Shown here in pieces: positions 1 through 10,818 of a stretch of DNA of 64,000 bases. The notes below the pieces were generated by a model. The model was not told where the DNA came from. It saw nothing but the letters and a program-made list of their open reading frames with translations, and made no database searches. Source of the stretch: Hsuehochloa calcarea (lineage: Eukaryota; Streptophyta; Magnoliopsida; Poales; Poaceae); contig CM070602.1 in NCBI GenBank assembly GCA_036346395.1, forward strand, positions 17,493,098-17,557,097, written 5' to 3'. The position numbers were made by a program, and so were the translations under genes. The first letter of the stretch is position 1, and every line of letters starts with the position of its first letter.

Positions 1-511
1 TGAATCAAACTGAGAGAGGAGGCCATTGTTACCCTTGTAGAAACTCAAGAATGACGTGGATCAACCTCTCGAAGAACCTCTCTCTCCTCCCTTCAATGGC
101 CGGCCAATGCGAAGAAGACGAACGGCCGGCGTGACGGCGGGAGAGATCGGCTTCGGGGGAGACCTTGGGGCAGCGCCAGGGATCGCCGGAGGCCAGCACC
201 AAGGGGGAGGGGAGGCGCCAAGGGACAGGGGAGGTGCTGGAATGGGGAGGAGGGGGTGGCGGCTCAAGGGAGGGAGTGGGGAGGGAAAGGGGAGAGGGAT
301 TTTGGCCTAGGGTTAAGAAGGGGGGTGGTCGGCTTGGGCTTGGGCCCCCTTGGGGCGCCTCCCCCCTTCTTGGCCTACACTTGGCCAGCCAAAGGGCAGC
401 CCTAGCCTGGGTCAGAAGCCCAGGTTCCAGAATTCCCCCAAAACATTGAATTTTTAATTAAATCCCCTCGCCCGATTAATATTCTCTCTAATCGATGTTC
501 GGGGTACCACA
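1..511 (-). mobile_element. LTR fragment inserted in Copia B gag
   Basis: Read on the minus strand, an LTR begins at position 511 with TGTGGTACCCCG and runs leftward off the window. It interrupts the Copia B gag frame shortly after the zinc knuckle: the gag frame is clear up to about 512 and then changes to AT-rich, then GC-rich non-coding DNA. The GC-rich block at about 60-430 resembles in style the GC island in the LTRs at 10560-10730 and 44880-45000. The presumed 5-bp target copy on this side is GTAGT (512-516); the partner lies outside the window. The small open frames here are not convincing genes. Confidence 0.6.
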
Positions 512-1315
512 GTAGTCCTTCTTCTTAAATGATTTCGACTTCTCATCCTTCTTGTTTGGGCAATAAGAAGCAATATGACCCTTCTCATCGCACTCATAAC
601 ACCTAATGTTGGTGTAGCGCCCTTTGCTTGAGGATTGATCCTTGTCGTCTTTGTCAAAGTTGAAGCTTCGATTGGAGCGTCTATTCATGAATCTACTTAT
701 TCTCCTTACAAGGAGAGTCATCTCTTCATCGGAATAATTATCGTCATTTTCAACATGATCATCACATGACTCCGCCTTTGACTTGAAAGCAATATTTTTC
801 TTCTTAGAGGCAACTTTCTCTAAGAGATATTCCTTGTCTTTCTTGTATAGCCGATTTTGTGATAAGATTACCTAAGAGGCCGATAGGAGTCATTCTTGGC
901 AAATTGGAAGATTTTAGGAATAATGTCACCAATGTCTCATAATTTTTTGGTAGAGCCCTAAGCATTTTACTTACAACATCAAGATCTGTTAGTGTCGAAC
1001 CAAGACATTTGAGTTCATTAACCAAGTTATTCAACCTTGAGTACATCTCATTAATATTTTCATGGGCCAACATGATGAATGTCTCATATTTGATTTTAAG
1101 CATATGCAATTTGGTCTCTTTGACCGCGGATGTTTCCCCATGAATTTTGGATAGAATTTTCCAATTATCGTCAACCATCTCAAGAGAACTCACTCTATTG
1201 AATTCATCCACGTTAAAGGTTCCATAAAGTGCATTCAATGCTTGAGCATTTATGAGAGCGTTCCATTCATATAAATCAGTGAGATGATTGGGATCAATGG
1301 GCATAAAAAAACACT
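512..1315 (-). pseudogene. Copia B gag, C-terminal part (broken)
   Basis: This is the capsid-like (gag) part of a Ty1/Copia polyprotein. Translated on the minus strand, about 840-1315 gives a UBN2-type gag segment with motifs such as LNALYGTFNVDEFNRVSS and MLRALPKNYETLV. A frameshift separates it from the part at 512-721, which contains a CCHC zinc knuckle (CYECDEKGHIASYC) followed by a lysine-rich tail. The N-terminal gag piece and primer-binding site of the same element are at 22640-22801, more than 21 kb away, because the X LTR pair inserted at 1316. Frameshifts and two insertions make it non-functional. Confidence 0.85.
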
Positions 1316-2084
1316 TGTAACATCCCAAAGTTATGTTACCAAAAATAAAATTAATAAAAGTATTATTTTATTAGATTTTTTGAAATTTAAAAATTTTATT
1401 GCTTCTCTTGAATTTCCAAGAGTTTAAAAAGCCAAAATTAAAATTTATTATGTTTTACGGGTTTCTATTGGGTTTAAAGTTGAAAAATAAAATTTAATTA
1501 TTTTTCTAAATTTTATGATATTTTAAAAGCTTTCCCTTAATTATTTTAAAGCCAAAATAAATTATGTATAAAAATTAATTACCAATTATGAGTTGAAAAT
1601 ATTTTATTTAAGTCTAAAATGACTAAGGGGATTTCTATGAATTTTTCCATGTTTGTTGTACTTTATTTGTTATTTTGTAAAGCCTAATTGAATTATTTGA
1701 ATTATTTTAAATCAATAAAGCTCTCAAAAAACCGAACAGTGGTTGGGTCGAATTCCTTCTCGACCCACTGCCTTTTTCTTCAGTGTTGGCCGCTTCGACC
1801 AGCCTATCCTCTCTCCCTCTCTCTTTCCGTCTGATCCCACCTGTCATCCTCATCATCTCCTTCGTCTTCCATCGGCCAAAACAGAGCGCCGCCCGACCGG
1901 TCGATTAAACCGCATTGAATCGTCAGTTTCCACTCGAGATCATGTCCAATAAATACCACAATCATCCTTCAGTCCTGGCCGAACACAATCGATTGTTTCT
2001 CCATCTTAAATCGCTTTCCTCGTCGCCGCCACATCGGCCATTATCACCCGCGCACGACCCCGACGATCCAGGTACTCCTTGCCT

Positions 2085-2090
2085 TATAAA
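2085..2090 (+). promoter_or_regulatory. TATA box of X LTR
   Basis: TATAAA lies within CCTTATAAAGGGG about 770 bp into the LTR, followed by a C-rich stretch. This is a plausible LTR promoter at the U3/R boundary. The inverted copy near 7040-7060 has lost this motif. Confidence 0.45.
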
Positions 2091-2540
2091 GGGGTACTGC
2101 CTTCGCATTTCTCCCCTCACAATAGCCCGTGCACACACGATCACGCTGCTCTATTCTTTTCATCAGAATCGAAGTCGAAGCTTCTCTGCCGCCAGCCCTA
2201 GCGCTGCCAAATTCACTGCCATCCGTTGGTCTTTGGTGTCATCGTCCACACCAGGAGTTTCGCCTCGTCGTGTTCTACCACAGGCGTACTTCTTTTTCCC
2301 TGGAGGATCATCCGAACACCGTCGCCACCAGAACTCATACTCCGCCGCCGCCAAACCACCTCGCTGCCGACCACTCCTTTGTGCTTCGCCGCTGTAAGGT
2401 ACCCCATACGATTCAATGTCTTCTCCTGCTCCTTTTGTGCGCCTTCGCGTAGCTTGCCGTGGCGTGTAGCGCGGACGAGCTTGTAGCCGAGCACCACAGC
2501 TTTCGCCCTGTGTAGTCAAAACCTTTTTCATGTGTAGTTG

Positions 2541-3180
2541 TAGCCCCTTCGACTAGGTAGTCGTAGCTCCTTTCGACTAGACAGTTGTACTTTCCATCGA
2601 CTAGGTAGTCGTAGCTCTTTTTGACTAGATAGTTATAGCTTCTATCAACTAGATAGTTGTAGTTTCCTTCGACCAGATAGTCGTAGCTTATGTCGAATAG
2701 ATAATTGTACCTTCTTTCAAATAGGTAGTCGTAGCGTTTCTTCGACTAGTGTTATTGAAACCTTCTTTTGACCTGTCTAGTCGAAACCTTTCTTCGACCA
2801 ATGTTGTCGAAACATTTCTTCAACCAGTGTTGTCGAAACCTTCTTTCGACCTGTGTTGTCGAAACCTTCTTTTGACTAGCGCAGTTGAAACCATTCTTTC
2901 GACCAGCATTGTTGAAATCTTTTTCGACCAGTGCAGTAGAAATCTTTCTTTTGACTAGTGTACTCGAAATCAATTTCAACCAGTGCAGTCGAAACCTTTT
3001 TTTTACCAGCATTGTCAAAATTTCTTTCAACCAGTGTTGTCAAAATATCTTTCGACTAGTGTAGTCGAAATCTCTTTCGACCAGTGTAGTCGAAACCTTT
3101 CTTTCGACCAACGTTGTCACAATCTCTTTCGACTAGTGTAACTGAAATCTCCTCTGACAAGTGTTTTCATAACTCCTTCT
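2541..3180 (+). repeat. Tandem array of TCGA-palindromic units in X LTR
   Basis: There are two successive arrays. The first (about 2541-2745) repeats a unit of roughly 30 bp around TTCGACTAGGTAGTCGTAGC. The second (about 2745-3180) repeats a unit of roughly 25-30 bp around TTTCGACCAGTGTTGTCGAA. Many units are internally self-complementary (TCGAC...GTCGA). The array recurs in inverted orientation at 5885-6600. Confidence 0.85.
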
Positions 3181-4989
3181 GACCACTCAAAGATGAACAG
3201 TACTCAGAGGTGAACAGTACTCGAAGATGAGCAGTACTCGAATTCTATCACTTCTAGTGATATTCAAACTTCTAGAAGTTCATTCTCCTTCATACGAACT
3301 CGAAATCCGTCGATTCTTGTTACTAAATTCAAATAAATTAATAACCTACCTTCAAGAGCTAAAATTATTTAATGTAGAGTGATTTTGTATTTTTATTTGA
3401 AATTATTTTTCCTTATTTGTTCTTGTTATATTTTCACGTCTAGATTTCGACGACTTCGAAGAATTTGAGGTAGTTGAAGAAGAAAAATTTGAGCAAGGCA
3501 ACTTACATCTTTGATCATATTTGAGCCTATTATTTTAAATTATTTAAATTCCATTTTAAATTATTATCGCATGCTTATGTATACTCAAGTTAATTTAAAT
3601 CCCCATTTGAAATTTATAGTTATTCCTAATTCCTTTGTACATCCAATTTTGAAATTGAATCAGACATACCTTGACACCTTAGATAAATTTGTTTTGTGCA
3701 ATAGTATGAACTAAAATATTTTGGAAAAAATTATGCTTAGTCATGCTTAGACCCAAAATTATTTGATTTGGGAAATTTTAGCCAAAAATCAAATGTTGTT
3801 TAAAATTGTATCCATAGCATTGGTGCACCATGGAATTAAAGTTTAAAAATGATATGAAAAACAAAATGAAAATTGGTTTGGAATTGGCGAAATGGATGTT
3901 GGTATGGTGCAGGTTTATGCACAGGCTCAATTCGAGAATGGTTGAGGCCCAAGTGTTATTTTGGAAGTCGTCCAAGTCAGTTAAGGACCGGTCTTCGAGT
4001 CACATCTTGATAATCCCCATCGTACTACCACATGTCCTGTGTGGGCGGGACTTGACTAACTAATTTGCAATATTTCATCGTGGTTGTGCCATCCGGTTGC
4101 GTGGCTGTCCGTATGACATACTTTTATGTATTCTCACCTGGTGCAAGAGGGGGCTTAAATCCGGCGGATGGTTCAATCCAAAGGAAGCAAAACCTTAGTG
4201 AGGCTGGACTACGGTTGGATGGCACATTGTAAAGACCATAGTGACCAGTGGTATCGACGGATGCCAAACAAACTAGAGAGGTCGTGTTGTGTGGGTAAAG
4301 TTGTACAACCTCTGCAGAATGTAAAACTATTCGAATAGCCGTGTTCACGGTCATGGACATGCTAGCAAATCCACTCAAAGTTAGACTTTTATTTTAATTT
4401 TCAAAGATTTTAATAAATAATTTTGGATAGTTTATCCAATAGGGAAATTGGGCAGATAACCATGAGATAGGAGGGTATCCATCACCATATTTCATATGGA
4501 GATATCCTACTATAAAACTTTAGAATTTACAAAAATAAATTTTAATTATAGAATAACTGCTTTGGAACTTAGTACAAATATTTAAAGAAAACATTGCTTT
4601 ATGCAAATTCAACCAATAAGCCTTCTTTTCATATATCCTTGCATGCATTATAATATCTTATTGGGTATAACTTGTGAGCATGGTTGTTTGTGCTCACCCT
4701 TCCTCAATGCAAATAAATTTAAGAGGAGAAAGACTTTGCTACCAGTGTGGATTATGACAACTAGGCCACTACCACAGTCGATTGCCTGTGGTAGATCAGC
4801 TGAACTCTACTACTTCTTCTTTGTTTTCCGTTGTATTCTTTATTGTTGGCTTGTAAGCCTCTTTTGTAATGAACTTTGATATTTACTAATAAGTTGTGCG
4901 ATTTATGAATGTTACCATATCTTTTTACTGTGTGAACTAACAACTGATTATGAGACTAGTTCAGAAATACACATAGGATTTCGGGGTGT

Positions 4990-5065
4990 TATTCCCAGGT
5001 CCGATAGAGATGAACATGGCTCTAATACCATTCCCGAATTTAGCAACCATTCCCAAATTTAGCAA
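4990..5065 (-). other. Junction between inverted X LTRs with primer-binding site
   Basis: On the minus strand, 5030-5018 reads TGGTATTAGAGCC, one base from the standard initiator-Met tRNA primer-binding site TGGTATCAGAGCC. This indicates that the right X LTR copy is a 5' LTR of a minus-strand element whose internal domain is lost. Next to it is a short direct duplication: CCATTCCC(G/A)AATTTAGCAA occurs at 5028-5046 and 5047-5065. Confidence 0.6.
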
Positions 5066-7137
5066 GATACAACTCAAAGACCGGTCCTTAACTGACTTTG
5101 ACGACTTCCAAAATAACCCTAGGGGCTCAACCATTCCCGAATTGAGCTCGTGCATAAACCTGAAACATACCAACATCCATTTCGCTCAAGTCAAAATCAA
5201 TTTTAATTTTGTTTTTTAAATCATTTGTAAACTTCAATTCCATGGTACACCAATGCTATGGATACAATTTTAAACAACATTTGATTTTTGGCTAAAATTT
5301 CCCAAATCAAATAATTTTGGGTCTAAGCATGACTAAGCATAATTTTTACGAAAATATTTTAGTTCGTACTATTGCACAAAACAGATTTATCTAAAGTGTC
5401 AAGGTGTGTCTCATTCAATGTCAAAATTGGATGCACAAAGGAATTAGTAATAACTATAAATTTAAAACGAGGATTCAAATTAACTTGAGTATAAATAAGC
5501 AAGCGATAATAATTTAAAATAGAATTTAAATAATTTAAATAATAGGCTTAAATATGATCAAAAATGTAACTTGCCATGCTCAAATTCTTCTTCTTCAACT
5601 ACCTCAAATTCTTTGGAGTCGTTGAAATCTATACGCGAAAATACAATAAGAACAAACAAATACAAATGCAAGTACAAATAAACTCTAAAATAAATAATTT
5701 TAGCTCTAGAAGATAGGTTTTTAATTTATAGGAATTTAGGAACAAGAATCGACGGATTTGGAGTTCGTGTGAAGGAGAACAAACATCTGGAAGTTTGAAT
5801 ATCACAAGAAGTGATAAAATCCGAGTATTGCTCATCTTCGAGTACTGTTCACCTCTGAGTACTGTTCATCTCTAAGTACTATTCATCTTCGAGTGGTCAA
5901 AAGGAGTTACGACAACACTAGTCGAAGGAGATTTCGACTACACTAGCCGAAAGAGATTGCGACAACGATGGTCGAAAGAAAGGTTTCGACTGCACTGGTC
6001 GAAAGAGATTTCGACAACACTGGTCGAAAAAAAATTCGACAACGTTGATCAAAAGAAAGGTTTCGACTACATAGGTCGAAAGAGATTTCGACTACACTGG
6101 TCGAAAGAAAGGTTTCGACTGCACTGGTCGAAAGATATTTCGACAACACTGGTCCAAAGAATGGCTTCGACTGCACTAGTCGAAAGAAGGTTTCGACAAC
6201 ACAGGTCGAAAGAAGATTTCAACAACACTGGTCGAAGAAAGTTTTCGATAACACAGGTCGAAAGAAGGTTTCGACAACACTGGTCGAAGAAATGTTTTGA
6301 CAACACTGGTCGAAGAAACGCTACAACTATCTATTCAAAGGAAGGTACGACTATATATTCGACAGAAGCTACGACTATCTGGTCGAAGGAAACTATGACT
6401 ATCTAGTCGACAAAAGCTATGACTATCTAGTCGAAGGAAACTACAACTATCTAGTCGAAAGGAGCTACGGATACCTAGTCGACGGAAACTACAACTATCT
6501 AGTCGAAAGGAGCTGTGACTACCTAGTCGACAGAAACTACGACTATCTAATCGAAAGGAGCTATAACTACCTAATTGAAGGGATACAACTATGCAGGCAA
6601 AAGGTTTCGACTACACAGGGTGAAAGCGGCGATGCTCGGCTACATGCTCGTCAGAGCTACACGTTACGGTGAGCTACACGAAGGTGCGCAAAAGGAGGAG
6701 GAGGAGACACTAAACCTTATGGAGTACCTTACGGAGGCGAAGCAAAAAGGAGTAGTCGGTGGCGAGGTGGTTTGGCGGTGGCCGAGTATGGGTTCTGGTG
6801 GCGACGGTGTTCTGATGATCCTCCGGTGAAGAATAAGTATGCCTGAGGTAGAACACGATGCAGCGAAACTCCTGGTGTGGACGACGACACTAGAGACCAA
6901 CAGACAGCGTCGAAATCGGCGGTGCTAGGGTCGGTGGCAGACAAGCTTCGACTTCGATTTTGACAAAAAGAAACAAGCAGTGTGATCGTGTGTGCGGGGG
7001 TTAGTGTGATGGGAGAAATGCGAAGGCAGTGCCCCCTTTTCTAGGTCAAGGAGTAGCCGGATCGTCGTGGTCATGCATGGGCGATAATGGCCGATGCGGT
7101 GGCGATGAGTAAAGCGAGTTAAGATGGAGAAACGGTT
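5066..7137 (-). mobile_element. X LTR, right copy, inner part (inverted)
   Basis: This stretch is the reverse complement of about 1998-4005 in the left copy, with visible point differences and small indels. It ends at about 7134-7143, where Copia A reverse-transcriptase coding begins. Together with 22136-22639 it makes one minus-strand LTR split by Copia A. The part matching left-copy positions 1815-1997 and the LTR tail are missing. Confidence 0.75.
5885..6600 (-). repeat. Inverted copy of the TCGA-palindromic array
   Basis: Units of the form TTTCGACAACACTGGTCGAAAG and CTAGTCGAAAGGAGCTACGACTA are repeated. They are the reverse complement of the array at 2541-3180. Confidence 0.85.
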
Positions 7138-8387
7138 GATGGACTTTTAACATCCTTTTGAAAAAGCTTGAAACCCTTGGATGTTGCAAATGCTAGTAAA
7201 ATGCGAATGGCTTCCAATTTAGCTACAGGAGCAAAGGTCTCTTCAAAGTCTAAGCCTTCTACCTGGGAATAACATTGAGCTACAAGTCTATCCTTATTGC
7301 GAACAACCAATCCATCCTCACTTTGCTTATTTTTAAAAATCCATTTTGTTCTAATAACATGAGAATTAGAAGGAGGCTCAACTAAGGTCCAGACTTTGTT
7401 TCTTTCAAAATTTTCAAGCTCTTCATGCATGACATTGACCCAAGAGGCATCAGATAAAGCATGGGTGATATCTCGGGGTTCAAAAGAAGCGACAAAAGCA
7501 GAATGTGCATGAGAATCAGGAGAAATAAACCTGGAGCGAGTGACTCGCTCTTGAAGATCCCCAATCATCTGCTCAGGTGGATGCAGTCGCTGAATATGAA
7601 GAGGAACTCCTGGTGCAGAAGTGGCCTCTACCTCACAAGTTGTGGAGGTAGGAACAGAGCCACTCAGGTCGTCGGTGAAGATAGGAGGAGGCTGCTTAGC
7701 TGAAAATGGAGTAGTAGTAGCAGGCTCTCCAACCCTCTCAGAAGTGACTAGAGGATGTATCGGGTCCTCATCCTCAGAGTCATCATCGACGAAGATGCTT
7801 TCTTGAATTTCAGGAACCTGTGTACCTGTAGCATCGGGTCTAGTACCAGAACTAGCCTCATCAAAAGTGACTTCGCAAGTCTCAACAATTTTGTTAGTGT
7901 CAACATTAAATACACGACAGCCACGAGAATGAGCAGGATAACCAAGAAATATACCATCAGAACATCTAGACTCAAATTTATCAAGGTTGCCATGTTTAAG
8001 AATGAAGCACTTGCAACCAAAAATCTTGAAATGAGAGACTTTGGGTGAATGATCAAATCTAAGCTCAAAAGAAGTCTTCCCAATCACAGATCTCAAGAAA
8101 ACCCTATTAGAGATATAACAAGTAGTAGAGATTGCCTCAGCCCAAAATCTCCTAGGAGTATAATGCTCATCTAACATGGTCCGAGCCATCTCTACAAAGG
8201 TCATATTCTTCCTCTCTACAACACCATTCTGCTGGGGAACACTAGGAGAAGAAAACTGGTGCTCAATTCCCCTATCAGAGTAGAAGGTAGAAAATAAAGA
8301 ATTCTTGAATTCTATCCCATTGTTCACTCCTAATGGCTCTCAAAGCTCCAGGAATACCAACAACAAATCTAAGGACCAATTCTCTAA
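7138..8387 (-). pseudogene. Copia A pol, integrase C-half to mid reverse transcriptase
   Basis: The frame at 7119-8327 encodes the second half of the Ty1/Copia integrase and the start of reverse transcriptase. Visible in order are the integrase segment with PQQNGVVERKN (containing the third catalytic acidic residue), the FLGYPAHSRGCRVFN region, an acidic linker, and reverse transcriptase with VWTLVEPP, TKWIFKNK, FEETFAPVAKLEAIRILLA and QKDVKS. Coding stops there: sequence to the left of about 7138 is X LTR, so the YVDD region, RNase H and 3' LTR are deleted. A one-base shift near 8328 breaks the second catalytic aspartate region (expected SDNG). The first half of integrase continues at 16954. 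Confidence 0.9.
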
Positions 8388-8392
8388 AGAAG
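8388..8392. repeat. Target-site duplication AGAAG (left)
   Basis: AGAAG immediately precedes the LTR start TGTAACAC at 8393 and is repeated exactly after the other LTR at 16949-16953. It marks a clean insertion into the Copia A integrase. Confidence 0.9.
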
Positions 8393-10807
8393 TGTAACAC
8401 TCTGGCTATTCGGAAGCCAAGATGTCACGCAAAACTATCAAACTACTAAGAATAGCATTAAAGCTGGATTATACAGATTCAATCAACAATAATTTCTAAA
8501 GAATGACAATAAACGATCACCAGATTCATGGAAAAGAATGGATAAACAGATATAATACCACGAACAGTCAAGCAATACCAAAGTTGGATTATTACAAATC
8601 TGGAAATTTATTTAACAAGTTGGCTTGACTGAAAGGTAATAATAATTATTCTGATTGGATAAAAGTGAAGTGCAGTGTGCCGAACTACCCCAACAAATCA
8701 CCTTGTCTTCTCCTCAATTACCTAATTAAAACATACAAAGCAAGGGTGAGTCGAAGACTCAGCAAGTACATACAAGAATAATCAAACATAGAGTGGACAA
8801 CACAATCTAGTTGAATTACGAACAAATCTTGGAACACATATATGATTGAATGGAATGAATACATGAATGGATGGAATGAAAGAATGCATTGAAGGAATGG
8901 ACTAATCACGACTTATACTGGTATAGCGAGTGATACACCGTCGGTGTTCACTTAAGCCCGTACTTCACAAAGTACGGGACCCAATCACCGTATGAAGAAC
9001 GTTTCATACGGTGTCCAAGTTGCCACATTGGAATGGTGGTCAACACTACCCACATTGGAATGGTGGGTTTTCAAATGCCCATGCCGGAATTGATGAGTCT
9101 TTCAAATGCCCATACCGGAATTGATGGGACTTACTAAAAGAATCCACTCCGTGGTCATAATGAATTTTATGAATGAATATGATGATTTCTCATGGTATGA
9201 ATGAATAACACACATTAGTGGAAAAGACACATGGCATTCAACAACATGTGTAAACAAGTATGAGTATGCATTCCCACACAACATAATATATCAAGGATGC
9301 CACACAAGTTAGTTGCATGTAATGGAATGCAACAATGAAATGAATGCTAATTCTTTAATCACAAGAATCATCTTCTTGAAATGAAATAAACATCAGGATG
9401 GATAGAAAAAGGCATTCACAATTTATCCCAACATCAAGCAAACAATTGGAAACATCACCAAACAAAGATAGGGTACTTGCCTTCCGCGATGTGACGTAAT
9501 AGGAGGACACGAAGATGCCCTCCACTCACCGCCTCACCGTCTACACAAATGTATAATCGAAATAAGAATAACAAGGTATGACATTGCTACAAGAGCCCTT
9601 CCATCCCTCTATCTCTCCCACCCAAACAACGGGATCAATTTTACCAAGTTTACCCAATGACCCGATTACCGCTAAACTGGCAGCGATACTAGAAAAATCA
9701 CCATTAATTATCTGTAACTCCAAAAGACCTGAAACCAGTGCTCACTGAATCTTAACAGATCAGGCTACAAAACATTAGTTGGCGGAATCCCCTGATTCGG
9801 CCAAAACAGAGGGCTAATTAACAGCTAAGCACAACCCATCTACGTCTGTCCAGAATACAGATCAGAGATAAAGAAAACGGCGTAACTTTCAACCTATTGA
9901 TCCAATGAGAATGCTTTTTATCAGCTTGGAAATATAATTTTAAGGGCTAAAATAACTTAGTTGGGTGAAGGTTCTGATTCGGCCCCTAATTTGAACAAAA
10001 CCGAGGGACAAACCTACTGACCTTAGTTTTCAGACAGACCGGACAGTTCGTAATAAAAACTTCATATCTCCCAAACTACAGATCGGATTTTCCTAATCTC
10101 AGTGCCAAAAGAAAGCTAACGTTCCCAGGAATAAAACTCTAGAAGGGAAAAACCCCAGATTTGGCCTCTACAGTAGTCTAAACAATAGATGAAAATACTA
10201 ACAATTATCTGCCCAAAATTCAGAACAGTGGTAAAGAAATATCATAACTTTCATTATACAGATCCAATGGAGAAGAGCTTTATCAGCTTTGAAAGATAAT
10301 TTAAAGGGCTACAATAACTTATTTGGGTGGAGGTTCTGGAAATGCCTCTAACTAAATCAAAACCTAGGATCAAGCCGATAGATCTTTCTCGTCAGACAGA
10401 CAGAACAGCACGCACTAAAAAATCATATCTCCTAAACCGTAAGGCGGAATCACGTGATCTCGGTGGCTATGGAAAGCTAAGAACAATACCTACAACTTTC
10501 TAAGAGATGGACAGGACAGAAAACGAACGCATCTTACCCAAAATCGACGTACAATGCGGTGCACAGCAAGGGGGAAGGGGGGCGGCGGCTCCAAAGGGGG
10601 GGAGGGGGAGAGAAATGTGGAGTTTAGGGTTTGGGGGGGGAACCCCCTCTTATGGCCAGCCACCACATGGGCCCCTCCTGGGCCGTGGCCCAGCCCCAGG
10701 TTGCCGTGAAATTAGAGAAAACCCCCCGGTGAAAAGATGATTCTGGTTTTTCGATTAGCTCCTCTTCCAAACTTTTTCTAATAAGTCAATCACCTTCTGG
10801 TATTACA
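8393..10807 (-). repeat. LARD 3' LTR
   Basis: 2415 bp. On the plus strand it starts TGTAACACTC and ends GGTATTACA. It aligns with 14524-16948 almost base for base, with a few substitutions and one- to several-base indels (for example near 8465 and 9090). It holds a GC-rich block at about 10550-10735. Open frames inside are duplicated in the other LTR and do not resemble proteins. Confidence 0.93.
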
Positions 10808-10818
10808 TTCTACCCCTT
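10808..10818 (-). other. LARD polypurine tract
   Basis: On the minus strand AAGGGGTAGAA directly precedes the LTR start TGTAATACC. The related element at 44740-44750 has the same AGGGGTAGAA next to its LTR. Confidence 0.8.

Larger units (their letters stand above)
1316..4989 (+). mobile_element. X LTR, left copy (long Gypsy-type LTR)
   Basis: The copy starts with TGTAACATCCC at 1316 and its 3' part reads GGGGTGTTA near 4990, as expected for a long plant Gypsy LTR of about 3.7 kb. Two stretches are inverted copies of sequence elsewhere: 1316-1814 matches 22639-22136, and about 1998-4005 matches 7137-5066. The last kilobase (about 4006-4989) has no inverted partner. The block near 4330-4366 (ATTCGAATAGCCGTG...) is shared with the LTR-like region of the Gypsy element at 60205-60245, supporting a Gypsy assignment. 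No gag or pol is present. Short open frames inside (for example at 1743-1952, 1915-2397 and 2163-2531) are not supported as genes. Confidence 0.75.

Noticed and set aside
2163..2531. 122-codon minus frame in the X LTR (and its mirror at 6575-6829)
   Set aside because: Present in an LTR and recurring only because the LTR is duplicated; the two copies differ by frameshifts and no domain is visible.
2541..3180. Possible CRISPR-like array
   Set aside because: Units are imperfect, contiguous and without unique spacers, inside a plant LTR.
5957..6406. 149-codon frame with a repeating RFRLHWSKE pattern
   Set aside because: It is a translation of the TCGA tandem array, not a protein gene.
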